This document shows positions 16,886 through 25,554 of a DNA stretch of 64,000 bases, piece by piece. The position numbers and the translations under genes were made by a program. Within the stretch, counting starts at the first letter, position 1, and every line of letters starts with the position of its first letter. The notes beneath the pieces were generated by a model. The model did not search any database and was not told the origin of the DNA. It saw nothing but the letters and a program-made list of their open reading frames with translations. The stretch is from Patescibacteria group bacterium. GTDB lineage: Bacteria; Patescibacteria; Dojkabacteria; J137. The stretch covers positions 434,001 through 498,000 of the forward strand of contig CAUJCN010000002.1 of the NCBI GenBank assembly GCA_963169855.1, read 5' to 3'.

Positions 16886-17890
16886 ATGAGCAATTTAAAC
16901 AAAAAACGAATCCTGACAGGCGACAGACCAACTGGACCTCTCCACATTGGTCACTATGTAGGTTCAGTAAAAAATAGAGTTTTACTTCAGAATGAATACG
17001 AACTTTTCTATTTAATAGCTGATGTACAGGCACTCACGGACAATTATGATAATCCTGAAAAAGTAGCGAGCAACATTTTCCAAGTAGCTCAAGATAATAT
17101 TGCCTGCGGATTAGACCCAGAGAAATCAACAATTTTTATCCAATCAATGATTCCAGAAATCGCTGAATTAACAGTATTTTTCATGAATTTGGTTTCTCAT
17201 AATGAAGTTTTAAGAAATCCTACAGTCAAAACTGAAATTAAAGAAAAAAACTTTGGAGATTCTACTCCATTTGGATTTGTAGGCTATCCTGTGAGTCAAG
17301 CAGCGGACATTCTATTTATTGGAACTGATGTTGTTCCTGTTGGAGTTGATCAAGCACCAATGTTGGAATTAACAAACGTAGTCGCAAGAAGATTTAATAG
17401 TACTTACAAAACTGACTTGTTGAAGGAAATAAAACCTTTGTTCGGAGTAGAAAAGAATTTGATCGGAACAGATGGCGATGCAAAAATGAGTAAAAGTAAA
17501 GGAAATACTATTAATCTGATGGATACGGATGAAGAAGTTATCGCAAAAGTGAAAAAGATGTACACTGATCCGACAAGAATTCACGCAACCGACCCAGGAA
17601 AAGTTGAAGGAAATCCAGTATTTATTTACCACGATTTCCTTAATCCGAATTTAGCAGAAGTTAATGACTTAAAAGAAAGATATTTAAAGGGAACTGTTGG
17701 AGATGTAGAAGTAAAAGATAAATTATCTAAAGCGATAATTAAATTCTTAGAACCAATCAGAGAAAGAAGAGCTCAATTTCCATTAGATAAAGTCAAAGAA
17801 ATTGTTTTGGAAGGAACGAAAAGAACTCAAGCCGAAGCAAGATTAAGATTGGATAAAATCAAAGAGGCTATGAAGATCAAATATTTTTAG
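16886..17890 (+). CDS. trpS: Tryptophanyl-tRNA synthetase
   Basis: Class I aminoacyl-tRNA synthetase that charges tRNA(Trp). The signature HIGH box occurs as GPLHIGHYVG near residue 18 and the KMSKS loop as KMSKSKGN near 201; GDRPTGPLH and YPVSQAADIL complete the TrpRS pattern. 334 residues is normal. Start ATG gives the standard RILTGDRPTG N-terminus. It has an unusually long 5' region for this genome, with a Trp-codon leader ORF and alternative hairpins, suggesting it responds to Trp-tRNA charging. A weak hairpin (about 17947-17969) may end the transcript. Confidence 0.96.
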   Translation: MSNLNKKRILTGDRPTGPLHIGHYVGSVKNRVLLQNEYELFYLIADVQALTDNYDNPEKVASNIFQVAQDNIACGLDPEKSTIFIQSMIPEIAELTVFFMNLVSHNEVLRNPTVKTEIKEKNFGDSTPFGFVGYPVSQAADILFIGTDVVPVGVDQAPMLELTNVVARRFNSTYKTDLLKEIKPLFGVEKNLIGTDGDAKMSKSKGNTINLMDTDEEVIAKVKKMYTDPTRIHATDPGKVEGNPVFIYHDFLNPNLAEVNDLKERYLKGTVGDVEVKDKLSKAIIKFLEPIRERRAQFPLDKVKEIVLEGTKRTQAEARLRLDKIKEAMKIKYF

Positions 17891-18034
17891 ACGAAGTTTA
17901 AAGACAGAAATTTGAACCTAGAAAATTTCCATACAGCTTTAACATCTCTAAAACTATAAGAGAGATTTCGATCTTCAAACTTATAATTTCAGATTTTTCC
18001 TGTCTTAGAGTAAAATGGAAAGTATTCTAAATTT

Positions 18035-18040
18035 TATAAT
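18035..18040 (+). promoter_or_regulatory. -10 element of trxA (leaderless spacing)
   Basis: Perfect TATAAT ending 6 bases before the trxA ATG at 18047. No convincing -35 is seen. Confidence 0.65.
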
Positions 18041-18046
18041 AAAAAT

Positions 18047-18412
18047 ATGAGCGAACACGTAAAAGAAGCTACAGATGCAACATTTCAGGAATGGGTTGTA
18101 GAAGGATCGAAGAATAAACCTGTATTTATTGATTTCTGGGCGGTTTGGTGCAAACCTTGTGTTGCATTCACACCAATTGTTGATGAAGTGGCTTCGGAAA
18201 TGTCAAATGAGATGTCATTCTTCAAGATGGACGCTGATGCTAATCAAGACACAATTCAGTCTTTAGAAATCATGGCTATTCCTACATACATGATCTACAT
18301 GAATGGGGAAATGGTTTACAGAGATGCTGGAGTTCTTCCAAAAGAAGATCTTAAACAACTTTTAAAAGATTTAATTAGCGCTGACGAACAAGAACTAGCA
18401 GCTACAGCATAG
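18047..18412 (+). CDS. trxA: Thioredoxin
   Basis: Small cytosolic disulfide reductase. The active site is W34-C35-K36-P37-C38 (WCKPC, where most thioredoxins have WCGPC); the Gly-to-Lys change is expected to shift redox potential but keep both cysteines. The cis-proline loop AIPTYM near residue 84 and the YRDAGVLPKEDL helix are conserved. 121 residues with a slightly extended acidic C-terminus. The reductase gene follows 11 bases later, so this is a complete thioredoxin system in one operon. Confidence 0.95.
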   Translation: MSEHVKEATDATFQEWVVEGSKNKPVFIDFWAVWCKPCVAFTPIVDEVASEMSNEMSFFKMDADANQDTIQSLEIMAIPTYMIYMNGEMVYRDAGVLPKEDLKQLLKDLISADEQELAATA

Positions 18413-18423
18413 AATAAAATCAT

Positions 18424-19344
18424 ATGGATAATGTTAGAGAAATTATAATAATAGGATCAGGTCCAGCAGGGTTAACTGCTGCTGTGTATGCAGCCAGAGC
18501 CAGATTAAATCCTTTAGTTATCGCTGGAACAGTTTGGGGCGGTCAATTAATGACTACTACTCTTGTAGAGAATTACCCGGGATTTCCAGAAGGAATTGAT
18601 GGACCAGATCTAATGGAAAATATTAGAAAGCAAGCAGAGAACTTTGGAACTGAAATTATAAATGAAGACGTAACAAAGATTTTATTGAATCAGGAAATTA
18701 AAGAAGTTCATGTTGGAAGTAAGGTTTACTATGCAAAATCTGTAATTGTTGCTACTGGAGCATCGCCAAGAATGTTAAGCATCCCTGGGGAACAAGAATT
18801 CTGGACAAAAGGAGTTTCATCCTGCGCTACATGCGACGGAGCATTCTTTAGGAATAAAGTAGTTGTAGTTGTTGGAGGTGGAGATTCAGCTGTAGAAGAA
18901 GCAACTTTCTTAACAAGATTTGCTACAAAAGTTTATCTAATTCACAGAAGAGACGAATTAAGAGCTAGCAAAATCATGCAAGAAAGATTGTTTGGGAATG
19001 AAAAAGTTGAAGTAATTTTAAATACTGAAATTAAAGAAGTTTTGGGAACAACAAAAGTTACAGCGTTGAAATTGTTTAACAATGTAACTAACGAAGAAAG
19101 TGAATTACCAACAGACGGATTATTCTTAGCTATCGGGCACATTCCAAACACTGCATTTTTAGATGAACAATTGGAGTTAAATCCAGAGAAATACCTAATT
19201 GCAGACCATGGAGTGTACACCGGAATCGACGGAGTATTTGTAGCAGGAGATGTAGAAGATCATATTTATCGACAAGCTATAACTGCGGCAGGAGCTGGAT
19301 GTAAAGCAGCCATTACAGCAGAAAGATGGTTACAAAGTTTATAA
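18424..19344 (+). CDS. trxB: Thioredoxin reductase
   Basis: FAD flavoprotein that reduces thioredoxin with NADPH. FAD site GSGPAGL at residues 11-17, redox-active C134-ATC-137 in SSCATCDGAFF, NADPH site VGGGDSAVEEA at about 152-162, and the C-terminal FAD motif GVFVAGDVED. 306 residues is typical of low-molecular-weight TrxB. The reductase lies directly behind trxA and 3 bases before a DUF4012 gene, so all three may share a transcript. Confidence 0.96.
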   Translation: MDNVREIIIIGSGPAGLTAAVYAARARLNPLVIAGTVWGGQLMTTTLVENYPGFPEGIDGPDLMENIRKQAENFGTEIINEDVTKILLNQEIKEVHVGSKVYYAKSVIVATGASPRMLSIPGEQEFWTKGVSSCATCDGAFFRNKVVVVVGGGDSAVEEATFLTRFATKVYLIHRRDELRASKIMQERLFGNEKVEVILNTEIKEVLGTTKVTALKLFNNVTNEESELPTDGLFLAIGHIPNTAFLDEQLELNPEKYLIADHGVYTGIDGVFVAGDVEDHIYRQAITAAGAGCKAAITAERWLQSL

Positions 19345-19347
19345 ATA

Positions 19348-21495
19348 ATGCAGAACGCACGATTAGGAAAAACAAATGAAAGTAACGTTAATTTAATTCC
19401 AAAAGTTAAAAAACGAAGCTGGCAAAAAACTCGAAAAATCTTTGGTGTTTTTGCATTTTTTTTTGGAATCGTAATTGTTGCAATCGGACTGTTATTTACT
19501 CATTTCGTTGTGATGCCTGGATTTAAAGTCCTAGGATATTTAGAAAATATTCAAGATAATGCTTCTCTACTCCTACAGGATTTAAGTGTAAAGAATATTG
19601 CGAATATAGATACATACTTAACCAATGTCCAGAATGAATTAACGAAAATTGATGCTGAGATTTCAAAGTTTGAATTTTTAAAAACAATTGATCAGACAAA
19701 AGGTTATTACGAGAATTTTAAAACTGGAAGTCGAATATTAGACAGAATCAATACACTGATTGAGTATTCTATTCCAAAGCTAAAGAATATTTTAGTTGCA
19801 ACTGGATTCTCTACAGACAGAAATTCAGCTTCAGTATTGGGAACTTTAGAAGAAGCTGGCGAAGATGAGGAAAGTTCGATCTCACTAATCTTAAAGGAAT
19901 TCCCACAGTACTTAGAATTATATAGAGATATTGAACCTCAAATTATCGGAATTTTTGAAGAAATCGCCAAGATTGATACTAACCATATTCCAGTGTTACC
20001 AGGTGTAGACATTGCTGGAAAACTTGGATCAGTAAATGATTTAGGCAAAGAATTCCCTGAGCTCTCAGATAAGACTGTTAGATTTATTGAAAAAGTTCCA
20101 CAGCTTCTTGGTTCAAAAGACCCATCTACTTTCTTAGTTGTTATGCAGAATGAAGCAGAAATGAGATCTTCTGGGGGAATTTTAACGGCTTATGGAGACA
20201 TCACTTTAAATAATGGGGAGATCTCAGACGAAATTAAATTAGAAGACACTACTAATCTTCAGCTTTATCTATGGCAACTTGGTGTAATGATGCCTCATTA
20301 CAATATTCATGGACAATTGTATTTAATGAACAGCGGTTGTGGAGCTTCGGAAGCAAGAGCCCAGGATGTAGCAATGTATCCTGACTTATACGAAAGTATG
20401 ATGCTTTTCAAAGATTACTATGAAATTGCAAATTTTTATAATCCTGGCGATTTCCCTTCATACGATAATATCGTTATATTAAATTTCAACTTTGCTAAGA
20501 ATTTATTGGGTCTGGTCCAACCTATTATTGTGGAAGGTTTCGGAGAAGTAACTGCTGACACTCTCTTTAGTTTTATTAAAGCAGAGACTGACAATGAAGA
20601 TAAGTATCAGGCATACGATAAAGATAGAAAAGAAATTATTGGACAAATTTCTGACGCAGTAAAAGAAAAACTATTTAACTTGCCTTACTCGGATATTCCA
20701 AAGATTGTTGATTTAATTGTCAAATCATTCCAAGCTAGGGATTTAGGATTGGAATCTACAAATCCAGATATGCAAGCATACTTTGATGAATACGGAATGA
20801 GCGGAAGATATGCTAAAGATGTAAAAGGTGATTACTTTAGTTTAGGAGAAGCCCAGAATTGTTCATTAAAACTAAATCAGTGGGTTAGAAACGATGTTAA
20901 TCATTATGTAGGAATAAAAGAAGATGGAACTGTTTACAGAGAAGTGAAAGTAAAATGGAGGCAACCTCAAATCTACAATGGAATTTTCTACGGACAATAT
21001 GACTCTACTTTACGATTCGCATATAGAGCTTGGGTTAGATTTATTATGCCAGTTGATTCTTATGAAATTAATTCAGATGGTTTTAGCAGATCAGGATACT
21101 TATACTACTATCCTAAGTCATACTATGATGAAACTTTAAACAAAGAAGTTAGCGATAATATTGTTTGGTTCGACCACAGAAGATTTGATGAATCCGATCC
21201 AATCGAAAAAGAAGAAATGAATGTTAGTTATGAGTTACCTTCAACAATCAATTATATTAATGATGGAGAATATACATTACTGTTACAGAAACACCCAGGA
21301 AAGTCTTCTTGGGAAACTCACTATGTAACAGTTCGGGATATAGATGGACAAACATACACGATTGAAACAACGCTTGATAGAGATAAGATCGTCAGGTTCA
21401 AAGATGGTGTAATTTCTGTAGATAATTACGACCAAAGCCTGGATTGGTTAAAGACCGATATTATCGACAGACTCCCCTTCGATAAACTTCAATAG
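19348..21495 (+). CDS. DUF4012 membrane-anchored protein (715 aa)
   Basis: Function unknown. Basic cytoplasmic N-terminus, one membrane helix at about 31-54 (FGVFAFFFGIVIVAIGLLF), then a large exported domain. The DUF4012 signature is FLVVMQNEAEMRSSGGILTA near residue 262, followed by a GEISDEIKLEDT strand. It lacks the epimerase half seen in the 8889-12002 paralogue. It sits 3 bases after trxB, an association that may be operon streamlining rather than function. Confidence 0.82.
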   Translation: MQNARLGKTNESNVNLIPKVKKRSWQKTRKIFGVFAFFFGIVIVAIGLLFTHFVVMPGFKVLGYLENIQDNASLLLQDLSVKNIANIDTYLTNVQNELTKIDAEISKFEFLKTIDQTKGYYENFKTGSRILDRINTLIEYSIPKLKNILVATGFSTDRNSASVLGTLEEAGEDEESSISLILKEFPQYLELYRDIEPQIIGIFEEIAKIDTNHIPVLPGVDIAGKLGSVNDLGKEFPELSDKTVRFIEKVPQLLGSKDPSTFLVVMQNEAEMRSSGGILTAYGDITLNNGEISDEIKLEDTTNLQLYLWQLGVMMPHYNIHGQLYLMNSGCGASEARAQDVAMYPDLYESMMLFKDYYEIANFYNPGDFPSYDNIVILNFNFAKNLLGLVQPIIVEGFGEVTADTLFSFIKAETDNEDKYQAYDKDRKEIIGQISDAVKEKLFNLPYSDIPKIVDLIVKSFQARDLGLESTNPDMQAYFDEYGMSGRYAKDVKGDYFSLGEAQNCSLKLNQWVRNDVNHYVGIKEDGTVYREVKVKWRQPQIYNGIFYGQYDSTLRFAYRAWVRFIMPVDSYEINSDGFSRSGYLYYYPKSYYDETLNKEVSDNIVWFDHRRFDESDPIEKEEMNVSYELPSTINYINDGEYTLLLQKHPGKSSWETHYVTVRDIDGQTYTIETTLDRDKIVRFKDGVISVDNYDQSLDWLKTDIIDRLPFDKLQ

Positions 21496-21528
21496 TCAGT
21501 CTGTATTTACAAACCTATAAGAATCCAC

Positions 21529-21534
21529 TATCAT
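21529..21534 (+). promoter_or_regulatory. -10 element with leaderless spacing
   Basis: TATCAT ends 6 bases before the ATG at 21541. Confidence 0.5.
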
Positions 21535-21540
21535 AGTTCT

Positions 21541-21786
21541 ATGGATCAAATTACCAGACAATATTTAATATTCGCAGCAACAATTGGAGGAATTATTTCT
21601 TTTATTTTCAACTTCTTTATTATTGAATTAGTAAGAAACACGCCACTATACGGGTTTCCCATTGGATTGGGAGAAACAGTGGGTATTATAAACCTGCTCT
21701 TCAAATTGACTAACACTATCGTAATCGGGGCTGCTTTAACTGTTCCTGTTTACTACGTTCTTATTTGGTTAGAAAGACGAAGATAG
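21541..21786 (+). CDS. Small membrane protein (81 aa, two helices)
   Basis: Not recognised. Two clear hydrophobic helices: about 9-29 (YLIFAATIGGIISFIFNFF) and 50-74, joined by a loop containing TPLYGFPIGLGE. The C-terminus is basic (LERRR), suggesting it faces the cytoplasm. Supported as a gene by its -10 box at the recurrent 6-base distance, by the ATG, and by the clean spacing to neighbours. Confidence 0.65.
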   Translation: MDQITRQYLIFAATIGGIISFIFNFFIIELVRNTPLYGFPIGLGETVGIINLLFKLTNTIVIGAALTVPVYYVLIWLERRR

Positions 21787-22452
21787 TTACGATTCTTCAA
21801 CAGTGAATTTTGGGGTTTTAAAGTGACCAACAACGCTACCCTGTGCATTCCAACATACAATATCATCTTTATCTATAGTTAGATCCATCCCACCTCTCAT
21901 AGTATTGAAGACTGGAAGAAAATTACTATTGAAACCTATCTGAGATAATTCATCTTTAAGTCCCCTTAATTGATTCATTCTGTAATTTATATACTCCATC
22001 TCTGTTTTGAATCCCCCAAAGTTACTCCCCTGAAAAATTAAATAAGCTTCCTTTCCCAGTTCTTTAAACGTTTTAACATATCTTGCAAACTTCCTACCTT
22101 GCATGGATTTATGTTTTGGTTCCATACCCCAATCAGGAAAGAAATGATGAAAAACAGTAGAATTTACCCCAGGAATGCAAATCAAAAAACACATTCTATG
22201 GCCTACCGACATGAAGCTATAATTATCTCTGCCTAAGAAAGGCACGCTTGCTTCCGTAAGCTTCTTCATAAAGCAATCTTGATCTTCAATGTGACTTCGA
22301 ATTGATATAGCCAAATCTTCTTTATGAATTGGTTCGTATGACAAGGGGACTAAAGAACTATGCCTTTCGTACACATCATCAGGTAGCCATATAGGTTGTT
22401 TTGCGTACCCTCCTAAATCTGGAAATCCGCCATTAAGCTCAATAGAGTTCAT
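21787..22452 (-). CDS. Orphan protein (221 aa)
   Basis: Not recognised. No signal peptide or membrane helix. It is rich in aromatic residues and Gly, with motifs such as SVGHRMCFLICIPG (about 79-92), HHFFPDWGMEPKH and FQGSNFGGFKTEMEY. A TATAAT (22459-22464, minus strand) ends 6 bases before the ATG, implying a leaderless message. It converges with the small membrane protein; the stops abut. Confidence 0.65.
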   Translation of the reverse strand: MNSIELNGGFPDLGGYAKQPIWLPDDVYERHSSLVPLSYEPIHKEDLAISIRSHIEDQDCFMKKLTEASVPFLGRDNYSFMSVGHRMCFLICIPGVNSTVFHHFFPDWGMEPKHKSMQGRKFARYVKTFKELGKEAYLIFQGSNFGGFKTEMEYINYRMNQLRGLKDELSQIGFNSNFLPVFNTMRGGMDLTIDKDDIVCWNAQGSVVGHFKTPKFTVEES

Positions 22453-22458
22453 GGACGG

Positions 22459-22464
22459 ATTATA
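22459..22464 (-). promoter_or_regulatory. -10 element with leaderless spacing
   Basis: TATAAT on the minus strand, 6 bases before the ATG at 22452. Confidence 0.6.
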
Positions 22465-22478
22465 TCTTAGAAAGTCTT

Positions 22479-24143
22479 TTACACAAAGCTGATCAAGGTT
22501 ATGATCATTGGCTCTCTTTCAGTTTCCTCGAAAACTAAGTCAGAAACATCTGCTGTAATTACTTCTCTAACTTCAGCAACTTCTTTGTAATTCGCCTTCA
22601 TTGAGTTATAGATTTCTTTAGTTTTATCAACAATGTTTTTAATTAATTCCTGAGAATTCTTAACATAAACAAATCCTCTTGAAATTACAAACGGATCTCT
22701 AACTAATTCCTTTTCTTTGTTAACAATAATATCAATCACTACGACTCCGTAACTTGCTAGCTGTTCTCTTTCTTTTAGAACCACAGACCCAACATCGCCT
22801 ACTCCAGAACCAGAAACTAGTAATGGTTCGCAAGGGAATTGTTTTATAATCTTATATCCTTGATTTGAGTTTCCTTCAACGATTGATCCTTTTTTAGTAA
22901 TCAAGATATTGTTTTCTGCAACTCCTGTAGATTTTGCTGTTTCTCCGTGAGCTCTAAGGAAATATTGATATCCGTGAACTGGCATAAAGAATTTTGGTCT
23001 TACAAGGTTCAGCATGATTTTTTGGTCTTCTTGATATCCGTGTCCTGATGTGTAAAGGTCTAGATCTTCTGTTTGTCTAACATTTGCTCCTTTAGACATG
23101 ATTTGATCAATCATATTTTGAACAGTCCTATCGTTTCCAGCAATAGTTTTTGCAGAAATAATAACTGTATCTCCTTTCTTAACAGTTACTCCTTTGTAGT
23201 CAGTGTAAGCCATTTTTGATAAAGCAGCTTCTTCTTCTCCTTGAGCTCCAGTTGTTAAGATCAAAAGTTTATTTGGGGGAATATTATTTACTTGAGCAAT
23301 ATTCACAATCAAGTCTTTTGGCATCTTAAGATATTCAATTTTTTCTGCAATTTCTAAGGTTTTTCTCATGGAGAATCCTGCGATAGCAACTTTTCTATTG
23401 TATTTCTCTGCGATTGTAATCAATTGATAAAGTCTACCTACAAGACCTGCAAATGAAGCTACAATTACTCTACCTTTTGCTCTTTCGATAACATCTTCCA
23501 GTCCTTTGGCAACTTCGCTCTCAGAAACTGGATGTCCTTTTTTCAAAGAGTTTGTTGAGTCAGAAAGAAGGATATCAATTCCCTCATCTCCGATTTTCGC
23601 AATTCTTCCATAGTCAGCTACTGGTTCGTTAATTGGAGAGTTATCAAATTTAAAGTCTCCTGTGTGAACTGCTTTAGCTGTTGGAGTTTTAATATAAACA
23701 CCTACTGCCTGAGGAATACTATGATTAACTCTAAAGAACTCAACTTCAAAATGAGTGAATTTTAGTTTAGAATTCTCATCGATAACCTTTAGCTTGTCCT
23801 TCATCTTATCCATCAAACCGGCTTCCTCTAACTTAAGTTTAATAAGTTCTAATGTGAATCTAGTTCCATAAATTACTGGGAAACCCATGTCCTCTAAATG
23901 AAAATGAATTGCACCAATATGGTCCAAGTGTCCGTGAGTAATCACCAGAGCTTTAATCTGTTTTTGTTTTTTCTTTAAATATGAAATATCTGGAATGATG
24001 TAATCAATTCCGTAGTAGTCGTATTCAGAGAAACCTAATCCAACGTCAACAACTAAAATCTCGTCTTTATATTCATATACAGTGCAGTTTATTCCAACCT
24101 CTTCTACACCACCTAGAGGTATAATTTTCAAATTCTCGTTCAT
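22479..24143 (-). CDS. rnj: Ribonuclease J
   Basis: Metallo-beta-lactamase/beta-CASP nuclease with endonuclease and 5'-3' exonuclease activity in mRNA decay and rRNA maturation. The metal-binding box THGHLDH is at residues 69-75 (H70, H72, D74, H75), later ligands in HTGDFKFD, the beta-CASP motif with SGHGYQEDQ, and PVHGYQYFLRAH. 554 residues is the full family length including the C-terminal domain. The upstream 287 bases hold three copies of a hairpin-forming repeat, which would be in the leader if the promoter lies beyond them, and could be targets of self-regulation. Confidence 0.95.
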   Translation of the reverse strand: MNENLKIIPLGGVEEVGINCTVYEYKDEILVVDVGLGFSEYDYYGIDYIIPDISYLKKKQKQIKALVITHGHLDHIGAIHFHLEDMGFPVIYGTRFTLELIKLKLEEAGLMDKMKDKLKVIDENSKLKFTHFEVEFFRVNHSIPQAVGVYIKTPTAKAVHTGDFKFDNSPINEPVADYGRIAKIGDEGIDILLSDSTNSLKKGHPVSESEVAKGLEDVIERAKGRVIVASFAGLVGRLYQLITIAEKYNRKVAIAGFSMRKTLEIAEKIEYLKMPKDLIVNIAQVNNIPPNKLLILTTGAQGEEEAALSKMAYTDYKGVTVKKGDTVIISAKTIAGNDRTVQNMIDQIMSKGANVRQTEDLDLYTSGHGYQEDQKIMLNLVRPKFFMPVHGYQYFLRAHGETAKSTGVAENNILITKKGSIVEGNSNQGYKIIKQFPCEPLLVSGSGVGDVGSVVLKEREQLASYGVVVIDIIVNKEKELVRDPFVISRGFVYVKNSQELIKNIVDKTKEIYNSMKANYKEVAEVREVITADVSDLVFEETEREPMIITLISFV

Positions 24144-24258
24144 GGAATTCGTATCATAAAAAATAATTTTAGCTGGTCATTCTCTTGATAAATGAAGAAA
24201 TCTCAGCCTTTTTGTTAAATAACTTGTATAGGTCTAAATTACTTAGCTTAGGATAATT

Positions 24259-24372
24259 ATAACACGAAGTGTTTCATCAATCGAAAGAATTGGTCAAAAT
24301 TGATATAACACGAAGTGTTTCATCAATCGAAAAATCGGTCAAAATTGATATAACACGAAGTGTTTCATCAAT
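24259..24372 (-). repeat. Three tandem hairpin repeats upstream of RNase J
   Basis: A 23-base unit starting ATAACACGAAGTGTTTCATC occurs at 24259-24281, 24305-24327 and 24350-24372, spaced 46 and 45 bases. Copies 1 and 2 are followed by a related spacer (TCGAAA, then GGTCAAAATTGAT). Each unit holds AACAC-GAA-GTGTT, and copies 2 and 3 are flanked by ATTGAT/ATCAAT, giving an interrupted hairpin of about 29 bases. The rest of 24144-24430 shows nothing codable. Confidence 0.85.
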
Positions 24373-24430
24373 TCCAAAAAATGCTCAACATTTTTGAGAC
24401 TGCCAAGTGAGATTTTGCTGGTAGGTAAGG

Positions 24431-25075
24431 CTATTCGAGATTGAATTCGTAAGTCTTTCCTATCTCTAAAGAGCTGAATTTTATGCCTTTTTCCTCCAAA
24501 ATCCGCTTTGGCCAAGAAGCTGCCATTTCCGGATTTTTCAGTCTACCGTCGTGAACTGGAATACATTGCACAGGATTGATTTCTAAAGCATAGTCTATAG
24601 ATTCTGAAGACCTCATCCAGGGTCCTTCGACTGGTAAAGCTAAGAGCTTAACTGGTTTCCCAGGATTAGTAAAAGCGTCTCCTGGATAGAAAAAATTGTT
24701 ATCTAAAAAGTAGCCTGTGTTTAGCATCTGTGGCATGTTTCCATACACAGTTGCGTGATCTTTACCAAACCCTTCGAATAAAACGTCATTTTGAATATGA
24801 GATTCGCCCTCCTCTACTTTTGTGAATTCAATTCCTTCTTGAGTTAGAATTTTGCCTACACTTGAGTTTGTAATAACTTTTGCATTTGGATTATTCTGCA
24901 AAACAGTTTTTAAAGATTCTACATGTAAATGATCAGCATGTTCGTGGGTAATGAGAACTATATGAAGATTTTGTACTTCGTTCTGCAATGTTGAAAATTC
25001 ACCTGGATCGGTAAGGATTCTTGTTCCTTTTATTTCTAGTAAAAGACAGCAATGTCCAAATTTGGTAATTTTCAT
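24431..25075 (-). CDS. MBL-fold metal-dependent hydrolase (UlaG-like)
   Basis: Metallo-beta-lactamase superfamily protein; substrate unknown. Metal box THEHADHLH near residue 43, LTDPGEFS before it, a later FYPGDAF and a C-terminal PVHDGR supply the expected ligands. 214 residues matches small YtkL/UlaG-like proteins. TAAAAT at 25082-25087 (minus) lies 6 bases from the ATG. It is upstream of the RNase J gene on the same strand but separated by the repeat region, so co-transcription is uncertain. Confidence 0.87.
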   Translation of the reverse strand: MKITKFGHCCLLLEIKGTRILTDPGEFSTLQNEVQNLHIVLITHEHADHLHVESLKTVLQNNPNAKVITNSSVGKILTQEGIEFTKVEEGESHIQNDVLFEGFGKDHATVYGNMPQMLNTGYFLDNNFFYPGDAFTNPGKPVKLLALPVEGPWMRSSESIDYALEINPVQCIPVHDGRLKNPEMAASWPKRILEEKGIKFSSLEIGKTYEFNLE

Positions 25076-25081
25076 ACTTAC

Positions 25082-25087
25082 ATTTTA
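25082..25087 (-). promoter_or_regulatory. -10 element of the MBL hydrolase (leaderless spacing)
   Basis: TAAAAT on the minus strand, 6 bases before the ATG at 25075. Confidence 0.5.
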
Positions 25088-25093
25088 CCATTC

Positions 25094-25459
25094 TTATAGA
25101 TCTTGGAAAAAAGTAACCACTCCCTTCAGAAATCTTTTCTTTTGATCTGGACCAAGTAACTGTAGAGATTTAATTATAAGATGGTCGATTTGATCCTCAG
25201 TTACTGTGGAATTTGGAAAATCGTGACTATGTTTAGCCAACAGTCTTGCGAATGCTGCAGCTAAATTTAATTTGTAGGTTGTTGATTCCATTGATATTCC
25301 TTCTCTCATTTCTTGATCTTCTGCTAATCGCCAAATTGTCACAATCATTGATAATGAAGAAAGAAATTTTGATCTGTCCGGAGTTTCGTCCAAATACCCT
25401 ACAATTTGTTCGACGAGACTTGATGGATTGCTCCACCCCTGATTCCACACTGTCGCCAT
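25094..25459 (-). CDS. Orphan protein (121 aa)
   Basis: Not recognised. Mainly helical, slightly acidic, with alanine-rich LNLAAAFARLLAKHSHDF near the middle and a C-terminal helix KKRFLKGVVTFFQDL. No membrane helix. Overlapping frames on both strands (25233-25448, 25246-25461) are shorter and less protein-like. It ends 18 bases before the MBL hydrolase start, so it may be in the same transcript. Confidence 0.55.
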   Translation of the reverse strand: MATVWNQGWSNPSSLVEQIVGYLDETPDRSKFLSSLSMIVTIWRLAEDQEMREGISMESTTYKLNLAAAFARLLAKHSHDFPNSTVTEDQIDHLIIKSLQLLGPDQKKRFLKGVVTFFQDL

Positions 25460-25518
25460 AATTCAGCTTCTTTTTATACCGTGATTATATCAGAAAATTT
25501 CTAAATACAAATATCCCA

Positions 25519-25547
25519 TCGAAATTGTATTCAATTTCCTATAAAAT
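25519..25547 (+). promoter_or_regulatory. Promoter of the 25555 gene
   Basis: TCGAAA (25519-25524) and TAAAAT (25542-25547) are 17 bases apart; the -10 ends 7 bases before the ATG at 25555. Confidence 0.5.
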
Positions 25548-25554
25548 AATAACA

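Noticed and set aside
24259..24372. CRISPR-like array
   Set aside because: Only three copies, the intervening segments are similar to each other instead of unique spacers, and no cas genes are present.
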